Shown here one piece after another: positions 1 to 7,668 of a stretch of 11,566 nt of DNA; position 1 is the first letter of the stretch; the number at the start of each line of letters is the position of its first letter. Under the pieces are notes generated by a model. It was not told the origin of the DNA. It did no database searches and was given only the letters and a program-made list of their open reading frames with translations. Source of the stretch: JBDNDK01 sp046719185. GTDB taxonomy: Bacteria > Armatimonadota > UBA5829. The DNA lies in assembly GCA_046719185.1 (NCBI GenBank), contig JBDNDK010000069.1, positions 1-11,566 on the forward strand, given 5' to 3'. The translations under genes and the position numbers were made by a program.

Positions 1-917
1 CTATTCATACAAATAGGTCTGCTCATATCTTTTGCTATTTCACCAATCACTCTTTTTTGAGCATTTGTAAGCTCAAAAGGAAGCATCTGGTTTAGCTCAT
101 CTTCAAAATTATCAGGAATTTTAAAAGATATGCCATTACCCGGCTTTTCAATTCCTCTTTTCCTAATGGCAAGAGCAAGCTGAAGAAGAAAAAGTTCATC
201 AAATACTAATCTCTTCCTTGCAGCTTCCATAGCCTGCATACTTTCAGGAAAATGTATATTCATCAGTGCATATTGCACATCAACTAAATCAATTCTATCT
301 TTAATATCATTAGGCAGAATATCAACAACATCACACGAATATTCATCTAAAGCTGTTTTTACAGCTTTCCTCACTTGAAGCTGTGTTAGTCCTTCTGTGA
401 GAGAGTAAATTGGCACCACTCTACCAAAAGATATTGTTTCATCATTTTCTGAGTAGAGCTCCCATTCTGGAGTATTCATTTCAACACCCCATCTGCCAAT
501 TTGTGCAGTACCGTACACCACAATTTTTTTTCTTAAAAGCTTTAAAAACTTATCTTTTAGCCATTTTTGATTGAACCATGTGAGAGTGAGCACTCCGCCA
601 CCATCATCAATCATAACTTTTGTGAGAACCATTTTGCCTCTGGTCTGCACATTATCAACTGCAATTATTTCTCCAAGAACTAAATATTGCTCACCATGTT
701 CAAGTCTATTAATTCTTGCAAACTGAGATCTATCTTCATGCCTTCTAGGCAAATAAAAAAGAAGATCTCGTACAGTAAAAACGCCCAGCTTGCCAAAAAG
801 TGCAGCTAGGCGCGGCCCTACGCCCTTTATATATTGAACTGGTGTATTCAAACGGCTCGCATCTTTGCGTCCAGTGTATATGCTTTTATCTGAAAATGGC
901 GTTGTGGACTGTGCCAT
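1..917 (-). CDS. recG: ATP-dependent DNA helicase RecG, N-terminal part (truncated at window edge)
   Basis: RecG is a cytoplasmic superfamily 2 helicase that remodels stalled replication forks and Holliday junctions. About 305 codons are visible. A helix-hairpin-helix-like stretch, PVQYIKGVGPRLAALFGKLG, lies at residues 26-45, followed by DLLFYLPRRHEDRS, both hallmarks of the RecG N-terminus. An OB-fold wedge region follows (roughly residues 70-160). Near the window edge is the pre-helicase motif ELTNAQKRVIGEI, ending at PICMNR, where the family continues into the Walker A loop; both helicase domains are therefore off-window. I chose the ATG at 917 because GGAG stands 6 nt before it. An in-frame ATG at 938 adds seven residues but has no visible Shine-Dalgarno sequence. 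The gene has its own promoter at 986-1015 and is co-directional with the gene pair to its right. Identity is firm; only the exact start is open. Confidence 0.95.
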   Translation of the reverse strand, partial: MAQSTTPFSDKSIYTGRKDASRLNTPVQYIKGVGPRLAALFGKLGVFTVRDLLFYLPRRHEDRSQFARINRLEHGEQYLVLGEIIAVDNVQTRGKMVLTKVMIDDGGGVLTLTWFNQKWLKDKFLKLLRKKIVVYGTAQIGRWGVEMNTPEWELYSENDETISFGRVVPIYSLTEGLTQLQVRKAVKTALDEYSCDVVDILPNDIKDRIDLVDVQYALMNIHFPESMQAMEAARKRLVFDELFLLQLALAIRKRGIEKPGNGISFKIPDNFEDELNQMLPFELTNAQKRVIGEIAKDMSRPICMN

Positions 918-985
918 CAAAGGCTCCAATTCTGCCATATTAATAACAGTTTTTTTATTTCAACCAATCAAATGATTTCATTATA

Positions 986-1015
986 ATTATAATTATGCAA
1001 AGCTGATTGTGTCAA
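986..1015 (-). promoter_or_regulatory. Sigma70-type promoter of recG
   Basis: Read on the minus strand, a perfect TTGACA (1015-1010) is followed after 18 nt by a perfect TATAAT (991-986). A second TATAAT abuts it at 985-980, but at 24 nt from the -35 it is badly spaced. Transcription would start near 979, giving a leader of about 60 nt before the ATG at 917. No operator-like palindrome is obvious. Confidence 0.7.
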
Positions 1016-1056
1016 TTATTCTTATATACCAGAAATTATTTTTTTTACCTTGATTT

Positions 1057-1680
1057 TTATAAGTCTATGCTTCTAAACTCTAATCCGTAATATACTTCAT
1101 TTTTCAGTAAATATGTTTTGATTTTCAGACAATCCATTATTTTCCAACCAAAAGCTGCATTAATGTCTCTGCTGTCATATTCACTTTGCAAGAAAAAACC
1201 ATTTGGAAGCTGTTTTTCTAAGCCAGCAAATGGACCTTTTATTCCAAACAAGCCAACTCCAACAGTTGCTTTGGTGTTTTCAAGCAATTTGCTTTCATAA
1301 GGTAATGTCATAGAAACAGCAGCAAATATGCCTGTCCCAAGTTTTGATTGAGAAAACAAATCTTTAAAACCAAATGCTATTCCAGGTGTGTATGTTGTTT
1401 CTGGAAGGAAATTCCATTGCCCATTTATCAGAACTTCTGTTCTTCTTTCTTTGCTGTCAAAAATATTTGCTGAGAGTTCAAATTCTGTAAATCCAACATT
1501 CAGCCAAAAGTAAGATTTATATGAATCTATTGGTTTAACTGCTCCTTCTATTTTGAACTCGCCTAATTTGAGAGTATTTCCTTTTGGAGTAAATAAAATT
1601 GAATCAGCAAAAAGTGAATTTTCCACAAGAATAAATGTAAATAAAACAATAGAGAAAATAGCATATTTGTTCTGTGTCAT
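1057..1680 (-). CDS. Small secreted beta-strand-rich protein, probable outer-membrane beta-barrel
   Basis: The protein has 207 residues and I do not recognise a named family. The N-terminus (1-25) is a typical Sec signal peptide: a short basic start, a hydrophobic core and a cleavage-like site ending SLFA before D26. The rest has many alternating polar/hydrophobic stretches with aromatic residues near strand ends (for example YFWLNVGFTEFELSANIF, AAFGWKIMDCLKIKTYLL, NEVYYGLEFRSI) and few long helices, as expected for a small barrel of about 8-12 strands. The segment GFFLQSEYDSRDINAAFGWK loosely resembles the strand-turn pattern of YjbH-like outer-membrane proteins; that resemblance is weak. 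It has a good ribosome site (GGAG, 8 nt before the ATG), and its start overlaps the stop of the propeller gene (ATGA), so the two are probably coupled and work together at the envelope. A soluble periplasmic beta-protein is the alternative. Confidence 0.6.
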   Translation of the reverse strand: MTQNKYAIFSIVLFTFILVENSLFADSILFTPKGNTLKLGEFKIEGAVKPIDSYKSYFWLNVGFTEFELSANIFDSKERRTEVLINGQWNFLPETTYTPGIAFGFKDLFSQSKLGTGIFAAVSMTLPYESKLLENTKATVGVGLFGIKGPFAGLEKQLPNGFFLQSEYDSRDINAAFGWKIMDCLKIKTYLLKNEVYYGLEFRSIDL

Positions 1681-2885
1681 TTTTTATTCTCCGATGTTGG
1701 CGTCCATATTGCATAATAGCTTTTCCCATCATCTGTTATTTTTTTTACAATATCATTAGATAAATTAATTACAGCAACATCTCTTTTTGTGTCATCGTGA
1801 ATAGTTGCAAGAATATTATTGCCATCAGGACTTATTGAAATATCAGAAAACTTACCTTCAGCAATCACATCAAAATTTCCAGATGAAAGAGTGATAGCAA
1901 CAATTCCAAACTTTGGTATATTTGGTTCATCAGCCTTTAATTCAAAGCAAGCAAAAAGTATGCTATCATCAGGGCTTAGTGTCAAATCAAAAAACTCATA
2001 TTCTGTGGTTTGCATCAGAATTGGAGGCAAGTTTTTTTCTTTGTCAAATGCTAATAGCAGAGATCCTTTTTCAATATTAGCACTCACAAAGAGTAAAGCT
2101 TTGTTTTTTGAAAACACCATATCTTTAACACGGAATTTTGCTTTTGAAGAAACCTCTATTGCTGCTGGTTCAGAAGAAAAATCAGGCAGCATCACAAATG
2201 CTGTTTTTCCATTTTCTATTTGCATAATTCCTGCAATAAATGCAGCATCTTCTGAGAATGAAGGAACATAGATAATCATATCACTCTCATTTTCACTAGT
2301 TACTCCTACCATTCCCTTTGAGTCTTGTGTCCAATAATAGGATTTGTATAAGGGAGTTTTTTTTTCACCTCCAATATGCATTACTTCTCTCATCTGCTGT
2401 TGAGTTGGAAGCACTTGGGAAGCAGATTTTCCATCAGTTTCTGCTATATAAACCCTTCCACTTGCCATATATGATGCTTTGTTGCTGTCTGGTGAAAATT
2501 GTGGATGAGCTTTAGGTCCAGTTGCTGTTGTGAATATCTGAGGTTCTCCGCCTTTTGCAGGCATTATATAAATATTTGAGTTTTCTCCACTTCTTCCTGC
2601 AAATAATATTCTTCTTCCTGTGTTTGATATTGAAGGAAGTGAACTTACATTGTAATTATTTGTCAGCTTCTTTTTATTATCTCCATCAACACTCATAGAG
2701 AACAAATCAGCTGCACCATCTTTTTCTGATACATAAACAATTGCATCTAGAAGATTTGGTCCAGAAAACCACTTTATTCCAAACCATTTCTCTAGATTTC
2801 CAGACAATGCTGACATTATAAAACCTATCACAATTATTATTCCAATAAGAACTAAAATGCCTTTTAATTCAGATTTACCAGTCAT
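1677..2885 (-). CDS. Membrane-anchored TolB/WD40-like (PD40) beta-propeller protein
   Basis: The protein has 402 residues. An N-terminal hydrophobic segment at about 10-30 (VLIGIIIVIGFIMSAL) follows a short charged start and has no clear cleavage site, so it is probably a signal anchor with the rest in the periplasm. Residues from about 47 contain repeated four-strand blade signatures of the PD40/TolB type: DLFSMSVDGDNKKKLTNN, then SISNTGRRILFAG, IYIMPAKGGEPQIFTT, HPQFSPDSNKASYM, VYIAETDGKSASQVL, and near the end LTLSPDDSILFACF and ISISPDGNNILATI. The recurrent SPD/SPDG turns followed by hydrophobic strands fit a six- or seven-bladed propeller. Such domains bind proteins or, less often, carry enzymes; I see no added peptidase domain. 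AGGA stands about 7 nt before the ATG, and a TATAAT box lies at 2920-2925. Its stop overlaps the next gene by four bases. Function unknown; scaffold or sensor partner of the downstream secreted protein is an inference. Confidence 0.75.
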   Translation of the reverse strand: MTGKSELKGILVLIGIIIVIGFIMSALSGNLEKWFGIKWFSGPNLLDAIVYVSEKDGAADLFSMSVDGDNKKKLTNNYNVSSLPSISNTGRRILFAGRSGENSNIYIMPAKGGEPQIFTTATGPKAHPQFSPDSNKASYMASGRVYIAETDGKSASQVLPTQQQMREVMHIGGEKKTPLYKSYYWTQDSKGMVGVTSENESDMIIYVPSFSEDAAFIAGIMQIENGKTAFVMLPDFSSEPAAIEVSSKAKFRVKDMVFSKNKALLFVSANIEKGSLLLAFDKEKNLPPILMQTTEYEFFDLTLSPDDSILFACFELKADEPNIPKFGIVAITLSSGNFDVIAEGKFSDISISPDGNNILATIHDDTKRDVAVINLSNDIVKKITDDGKSYYAIWTPTSENKK

Positions 2886-2919
2886 ATAAATTCCTTTAAT
2901 TATGTATAGATTATTGATT

Positions 2920-2925
2920 ATTATA
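2920..2925 (-). promoter_or_regulatory. Candidate -10 box for the propeller/outer-membrane gene pair
   Basis: On the minus strand TATAAT lies about 35 nt before the ATG at 2885. At 17-nt spacing the -35 hexamer would be TTTTTG, a poor match lying inside the pckG terminator region. The -10 is perfect but the promoter as a whole is weakly supported. Confidence 0.4.
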
Positions 2926-2943
2926 CAGCAGCATCAAATAAAC

Positions 2944-2985
2944 AAAAAATAACCTGCCAACAATTTTGATGGCAGGTTATTTTTT
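2944..2985 (-). terminator. Intrinsic terminator of pckG (sequence symmetric)
   Basis: A perfect 16-bp inverted repeat (2944-2959 with 2970-2985) has a 10-nt loop. Its core is AACCTGCCA/TGGCAGGTT, and its outer arms are A-run and T-run, so in either direction a GC-containing stem is followed by a U-tract. It begins 12 nt after the pckG stop on the minus strand, which makes it the pckG terminator and insulates the propeller gene downstream. Confidence 0.9.
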
Positions 2986-2997
2986 AATTTAATACTA

Positions 2998-4752
2998 TCA
3001 AGGTTGACCTAATCTCTTTTTCAAGTTTTGGTGTTCTTCAATTATTTCATCAGGAAGCTCATATCCAAACTGTTCAAAGAATTCTTCAAGGTCTTTTTCT
3101 TCTTTTATCCAAGCCTCTTTATCAACAGAGAGTAAATCATTTAATGTTTCTTTGCTAATATCAAGACCATTTATATTTATGCTATCAGCAAATGGAACAT
3201 ATCCTATTGGTGTTTCCACTGCATCAACTTCACCTTTGCATCTTTTTACTGCCCATTCAATGGCTCTTAAGTTCTCACCAAAGCCAGGCCAAATAAATTT
3301 CCCATTATCATCTTGTCTGAACCAGTTTACATGGAATATCTTTGGCGGATTTGCCATTTTCTTTCCCATATTAAGCCAATGTTTGAAATATCTGCCCATA
3401 TGATATCCACAGAATGGTTTCATTGCCATTGGGTCTCTTCTCACTACTCCCAGTGCATGCTGAGCTGCTGCTGTTGTTTCACTAGCCATAGTTGCACCTA
3501 CAAATGTGCCATGTTGCCAATTGAATGCTTCATAAATGAGCGGAGCTAGTTTTGCCCTTCTTCCACCAAAGAATATAGCAGAAATTGGAACACCTTTAGG
3601 GTCTTCCCATTTAGGAGACATACAAGGACAATTTTTTGCCGGAGATGTGAATCTAGCATTTGGATTAGCTCCAACTTCACCACATTCAGGTGTCCAAGGC
3701 TCACCTTTCCAATCTATTCCTTCTGCGGGTGGCTCAACACCCATGCCTTCCCACCATACTGTTTTTTCTGAGGTATAAAGAACATTTGTATATATGGTAT
3801 CTTTTTTCATTGTTTCCATTGCATTTGGATTGGTTTTATAGCTGGTTCCGGGAAGAACACCAAAGAATCCGGTCTCTGGGTTTACAGCCCACAGTCTGCC
3901 GTCATCACCTATTCTGAGCCAAGCAATGTCATCACCAACTGTCCAAACTTTATAGCCGGGCATACTCTCTGGAGGCACAAGCATTGCAAGGTTTGTTTTT
4001 CCACAAGCACTTGGAAAAGCACCTGCTATATAAGTTACTTTTCCATCTGGACTCTCTACACCAACTATCAGCATATGCTCAGCCATCCACCCTTCCTGAA
4101 GACCAAGATAGCTTGCGATTCTAAGACTTAGACATTTCTTTCCAAGCAAAACATTTCCACCATATCCGGAGCCATAGCTCCAGATAGTGTTATCTTCAGG
4201 GAAGTGAAGAATAAATCTTCTTTCAATATCTAGTTCACCTTTGCTATGCAAGCATTTTGTGAATTCTCTGTCCGTGCCTAGTTCATCAAGAGCAATTTTA
4301 CCCATTCTGGTCATAATTCTCATATTGAGAACAACATATATACTGTCAGTTAGCTCAACACCAATTTTGTTGAATGGTGAACCAGCAGGTCCCATAATGA
4401 ATGGCACAACATACATTTTTCTGCCTTTCATTGACCCATCAAACATATCTCCCACTTTTTTATATGCTTCAATTGGATCCATCCAATTGTTGGTTGGTCC
4501 TGCATCTTCTTGTTTTCTGGTGCATATAAATGTGAGATGCTCTGTTCTTGCAACATCATTTTGTGCCGTTCTGTGATAAACACAGCCGGGAAGTTTTTCT
4601 TGATCAAGCTCAAGTAGTTCACCAGTGCTGATTGCTTCGGCTTGCAGTCTTTCTTTTTCTTCTTCAGAGCCGTCAACCCATATAACCTCATCTGGTTTAC
4701 AGAGTGAGACCATTTCTTCAACCCATTTAAAAAGCTCTTTGTGTTGAGTCAT
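2998..4752 (-). CDS. pckG: Phosphoenolpyruvate carboxykinase (GTP)
   Basis: PckG catalyses oxaloacetate + GTP to PEP + GDP + CO2 in the cytoplasm, the entry step of gluconeogenesis or, run backwards, CO2-fixing PEP carboxylation in fermenters. The GTP-type family is clear from the nucleotide P-loop FPSACGKTN (residues 246-254 from this start), the kinase-2 motif VGDDIAW (272-278), the substrate-loop sequence RIMTRMG, the metal-site region SYGSGYGGNVLLGKKCLSLR with EGWMAEHML, and the lid/guanine-side motifs FFGGRR and NWFR. All key residues look intact. Length (584 residues) is close to the family norm. I chose the ATG at 4752: it gives an N-terminus (MTQHKELFKWVEE) matching where family homology begins, with GAGGTGAT upstream. 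The longer in-frame alternative begins at a TTG at 4800 without a recognisable ribosome site. The gene is monocistronic: it is followed by a strong terminator and faces a divergent gene across the 4753-5101 spacer. Confidence 0.97.
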   Translation of the reverse strand: MTQHKELFKWVEEMVSLCKPDEVIWVDGSEEEKERLQAEAISTGELLELDQEKLPGCVYHRTAQNDVARTEHLTFICTRKQEDAGPTNNWMDPIEAYKKVGDMFDGSMKGRKMYVVPFIMGPAGSPFNKIGVELTDSIYVVLNMRIMTRMGKIALDELGTDREFTKCLHSKGELDIERRFILHFPEDNTIWSYGSGYGGNVLLGKKCLSLRIASYLGLQEGWMAEHMLIVGVESPDGKVTYIAGAFPSACGKTNLAMLVPPESMPGYKVWTVGDDIAWLRIGDDGRLWAVNPETGFFGVLPGTSYKTNPNAMETMKKDTIYTNVLYTSEKTVWWEGMGVEPPAEGIDWKGEPWTPECGEVGANPNARFTSPAKNCPCMSPKWEDPKGVPISAIFFGGRRAKLAPLIYEAFNWQHGTFVGATMASETTAAAQHALGVVRRDPMAMKPFCGYHMGRYFKHWLNMGKKMANPPKIFHVNWFRQDDNGKFIWPGFGENLRAIEWAVKRCKGEVDAVETPIGYVPFADSININGLDISKETLNDLLSVDKEAWIKEEKDLEEFFEQFGYELPDEIIEEHQNLKKRLGQP

Positions 4753-5101
4753 TTGTTCAATCACCTCATAATCACGATTTGTGGGGAATGTAAAAACCAA
4801 ATAACATCATCTATGTTTTATAATGTGGTTTTTTGAGGACTATGTAAATAAGCATGAGTTATGCTAGATTGTCCATCATTCACTTACAATACCGCTAGTT
4901 TAGTCTAGTTTGTGGTATATTTTAGAGATTTATACCTATTCAAGTCAAGTTTAATACCAATATTTCCCTGTTTTCTTAAATACATTTTATACAAACTCAA
5001 GAAAATAATGCTTGCCTGCAAATGTGAAGAGGTTTACAATATCTCAAGCAGGATACAATACGATTATACATATTAACTATGGTATAAGAAGGGTTTTTTG
5101 A
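4753..5101. other. Divergent intergenic region between pckG and the GH2-like gene
   Basis: This AT-rich spacer of about 350 bp contains no convincing gene. It must hold both divergent promoters. For pckG only weak elements are visible (TATAAA on the minus strand at 4822-4817). For the + strand gene the best candidate is at 5012-5040. The middle holds a small repeat structure: ATACC (4889-4893) and GGTAT (4914-4918) as inverted arms enclosing two copies of CTAGTTT (4895-4901 and 4905-4911) in direct orientation, with another GCTAG at 4863-4867. This could be an operator, but evidence is only the pattern. No riboswitch, tRNA or T-box signature was seen. Confidence 0.5.
5012..5040 (+). promoter_or_regulatory. 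Candidate promoter of the GH2-like gene
   Basis: TTGCCT (5012-5017), 17 nt, then TACAAT (5035-5040), a fair sigma70 match, would give a leader of about 55 nt. An alternative is TTTACA (5033-5038) with TACAAT (5054-5059), but its spacer is only 15 nt. The ribosome site AAGAAGGG lies about 8 nt before the ATG at 5102. Confidence 0.35.
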
Positions 5102-7504
5102 ATGAAAAAAAGATTTTCTATTGATGGAAAATGGCAAATATTTGAGATTGATAAATATGAAGATTTTGAACCAAAACCTGAATCAAAAGTGTTTGAGACA
5201 GATGAATGTTGTCTTCTAATTGATGTTTTGTCTCAGAATGGATTGATCTCTAAATATGCTTTTGAATCAAGAGAAGATTTAATCAATTATTTCAATGATA
5301 AAATCTGGTGCTATAAAAAAGAATTCGTTATTGAAGATGATTTTATTCAAACCTATACAGAGCTATCTCTTAAAGGTACATCTGGAAAAGCAGATATTTT
5401 TCTGAACAATCATCCTGTATTAACAATAAATGGTATGTATCCTGATGTTATTGATATAACTGGAAAACTAAAAAAAGGCTTGAATACAATATACTTTAAG
5501 TTTAGGCCTGTTATAGAGTCTGATAATTCTATTACTTTTTTGACAGTTAAAGATTTGCAAATTTTTAATATTGGAATAAAAAGAGCTCTTGAAATAGTAT
5601 CTTACGACAGGGTATCAATTAAAGACATCAATATAGAGACAGAAATTGAGAGTGGTTATTCATTAGCTTGGATTAGTGTTGAGGTTGATAATCATACAGA
5701 TGAAAATATCACCGTGGTTGCAACAATTGTAGTATCTATTGATGATGCTAGAGAACAAGTGGAATTAGTTGAGCATATCTCACCTGATGGCGGATTGATA
5801 GAGGCTGTGATTAGAATAGAACAGCATGATTTATGGTGGCCAAATGGATTCGGATCACAAACACTATACAACTGCATGATTGGATTAAAAGAAGAAAATA
5901 AAGTTAGAGATGTTGCAGAATGTAAATTTGGTATTAGGTCTGTTGATTTGACAGGCAGGACGCAGAAAAATTCTGAAGGCTTTACTCTCTTGGTCAATGG
6001 TGAAGAAATTTTTTGTAAAGGCATAAATATGGATTCAGATCAATGTCAAAATTGGTGTGTAAGTAAAGAGTCTAATGAAAAATTAACAACTTTAATTAAA
6101 AATGCAAATATAAATATTATTAGAATATCCGATTCAAAACTTGTTCCTGAAGAATTTTATAGTTACTGTGATGAGATGGGAATATTGGTTATACAAGAAC
6201 TTACTTCTGAGCAATTTTCTATGCCTGAGAATATTAATAAAACAGTACAAGTAGTGAGAAAAACTGTGAAAACTCTCAGAAAACATCCAAGTGTGGTTGT
6301 GTGGAGTGGTACTGAGTATGGAAAATCTAGGGAAAAAAATATCAAAGAAAAAAATCAACTAACATCTTCTGAAAGTATTTGGAGTGCTGTTAGTGCATTA
6401 GATAATTCTAGGCCATACTGCACATTTCCATTCTGTCAAGTAAAAAGAGAAATATCAGATAAACAAGAAAAAGATTCAGATAAAATAAGTTGGCTTGAAA
6501 AAAATATTTCTGAAATAAAAGCTTGGAGAACTATACTAGAAAACACAGAAATATCAATTGACTCGAATTATGGTGTTCCATCTACACCGAATATAATAAG
6601 TTTGAAAGATTTTATACCAGAAGACAGCCTAATTTCAACAGAAAATGATTTATGGGAATTTTATAATACATTAAACTTTACACCTGCAAAAAAAGAACAA
6701 GCAGGTCAGAAAATATTGAATGTGTTGATAGAATCTGTGATAGGAAAACCAAAAAATCTAAATGAATATCTTGCATATTCAGGGATTTTGCAGGGTGAAA
6801 TATTAAAAACCGCAATTGAAAATGACAGAAGAGAAAAATGGACAGTGTCATGGTCCATGCTTGCTCATTTTGTGGATTGGTATCCCAAAATATCTCCGTC
6901 AATAATAGACCATAGAATGATGCCGAAGCCTGCATATTACTATGTAAAAAGAGCATTTGCACCCATAATTCTTTCATTCAAAGAAGAGTCTGATAAATTA
7001 GTATTGTATGCAATTTCAGATGAAAAAGAAGCAATGCTTAGATGCAATCTTCAAGTGGGATTATTGACATTTGGTAGTTCTGATTTTGATGTTGATGAAG
7101 TGAAAGTGGCTGTTAGAGCAAACAGTTCTCAAGCAATTTGGGAAATTGATAAACTTTCATCATATATTGAAGATAGGGATACTCAATGTGTAGCTGGATT
7201 ACTTTATGATGATTCAGGAAGGACAATTGCTAGAAATATATATTATCCAAAACCTATTGGCAAATATAATTTTCCTTCTCCAAAAATATTTTTGAGACGG
7301 TCAATTGACTCTGAATTTGCTTTTAAGCTAATGATTGAATCTGATGATTTTGCAAGAAATATTGAAATTGTAAATTTACCAGAAACTGCTGTTTGTTCGG
7401 ATAATTTTTTTGATCTTATTCCGGGAGAGACTTATGAAGTTGAAATAAGCGGAATCTCAGAGGAAGAAGGAAAAAAAGTAGGTATTCATCTTTGGAGAAG
7501 GTGA
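5102..7504 (+). CDS. GH2 beta-mannosidase-like protein with degenerate active site
   Basis: The protein has 800 residues and no signal peptide, so it is probably cytoplasmic. Its architecture follows GH2 beta-mannosidases: an N-terminal sugar-binding jelly roll (about 1-150, with IWCYKKEF and KADIFLNNHP matching the family WxYxxxF and VYLNG patterns), an Ig-like domain (about 165-280) ending in DLWWPNGFGSQTLY (243-256) and FGIRSVDL, a TIM-barrel (about 285-620, with VNGEEIFCKGINM, EEFYSYCDEMGILV and HPSVVVWSG), and C-terminal beta-sandwich domains. The catalytic signatures are altered. The nucleophile motif SEFG reads SNYG (N489), the acid/base region reads WSGTEY (401-406) instead of WxGNNE, and the WGGG substrate loop is missing before EEFY. 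An active glycosidase of unusual mechanism is possible, but a non-hydrolytic or sugar-binding role is more likely. The reading frame is intact, so it is not a decayed pseudogene. No terminator follows; rpmH's promoter starts about 50 nt after the stop. Fold assignment is fairly sure; function is unknown. Confidence 0.75.
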   Translation: MKKRFSIDGKWQIFEIDKYEDFEPKPESKVFETDECCLLIDVLSQNGLISKYAFESREDLINYFNDKIWCYKKEFVIEDDFIQTYTELSLKGTSGKADIFLNNHPVLTINGMYPDVIDITGKLKKGLNTIYFKFRPVIESDNSITFLTVKDLQIFNIGIKRALEIVSYDRVSIKDINIETEIESGYSLAWISVEVDNHTDENITVVATIVVSIDDAREQVELVEHISPDGGLIEAVIRIEQHDLWWPNGFGSQTLYNCMIGLKEENKVRDVAECKFGIRSVDLTGRTQKNSEGFTLLVNGEEIFCKGINMDSDQCQNWCVSKESNEKLTTLIKNANINIIRISDSKLVPEEFYSYCDEMGILVIQELTSEQFSMPENINKTVQVVRKTVKTLRKHPSVVVWSGTEYGKSREKNIKEKNQLTSSESIWSAVSALDNSRPYCTFPFCQVKREISDKQEKDSDKISWLEKNISEIKAWRTILENTEISIDSNYGVPSTPNIISLKDFIPEDSLISTENDLWEFYNTLNFTPAKKEQAGQKILNVLIESVIGKPKNLNEYLAYSGILQGEILKTAIENDRREKWTVSWSMLAHFVDWYPKISPSIIDHRMMPKPAYYYVKRAFAPIILSFKEESDKLVLYAISDEKEAMLRCNLQVGLLTFGSSDFDVDEVKVAVRANSSQAIWEIDKLSSYIEDRDTQCVAGLLYDDSGRTIARNIYYPKPIGKYNFPSPKIFLRRSIDSEFAFKLMIESDDFARNIEIVNLPETAVCSDNFFDLIPGETYEVEISGISEEEGKKVGIHLWRR

Positions 7505-7553
7505 TAGTTGGTATTTTTCATATAAACCAAATAAAACATATAGCTAATTGTTC

Positions 7554-7583
7554 TTGCCATGGTAAGTAAAGAAGTGATATAAT
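7554..7583 (+). promoter_or_regulatory. Strong extended -10 promoter of rpmH
   Basis: TTGCCA (7554-7559), 18 nt, then TATAAT (7578-7583) preceded by TG at 7575-7576, a full extended -10 element. The start would be near 7590, leaving an rpmH leader of about 80 nt. The strength fits a ribosomal protein operon. Confidence 0.8.
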
Positions 7584-7668
7584 GAGCGTCACTGGCTATA
7601 TTATAAGATGTAGTTTTTTATATATATTAGGTGTTTGAAAGACGGCACCAAGGAGGAAGAACCACCAG

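Noticed and set aside
1819..2271. 150-codon + strand frame
   Set aside because: It lies wholly antisense to the propeller gene, has no recognisable domain or ribosome site, and its composition is that of a shadow frame.
4241..4576. 111-codon + strand frame
   Set aside because: Antisense to the conserved core of pckG; no supporting signals.
4428..4721. 97-codon minus-strand frame inside pckG
   Set aside because: It overlaps the confidently assigned pckG in another frame; lysine-rich shadow sequence without family features.
4753..4800. 16-codon N-terminal extension of pckG from a TTG
   Set aside because: No ribosome site precedes the TTG, the family homology starts after the internal ATG at 4752, and GAGGTGAT lies before that ATG. 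It remains possible but less likely.
7508..7530. TTGGT/ACCAA inverted repeat after the GH2-like gene as a terminator
   Set aside because: Only 5 bp of A/T-rich stem with a 13-nt loop and no following T-run on the + strand.
7505..7668. Origin of replication upstream of rpmH
   Set aside because: No DnaA-box cluster (TTATNCACA) is visible and dnaA is absent; the region is explained by the rpmH promoter and leader.
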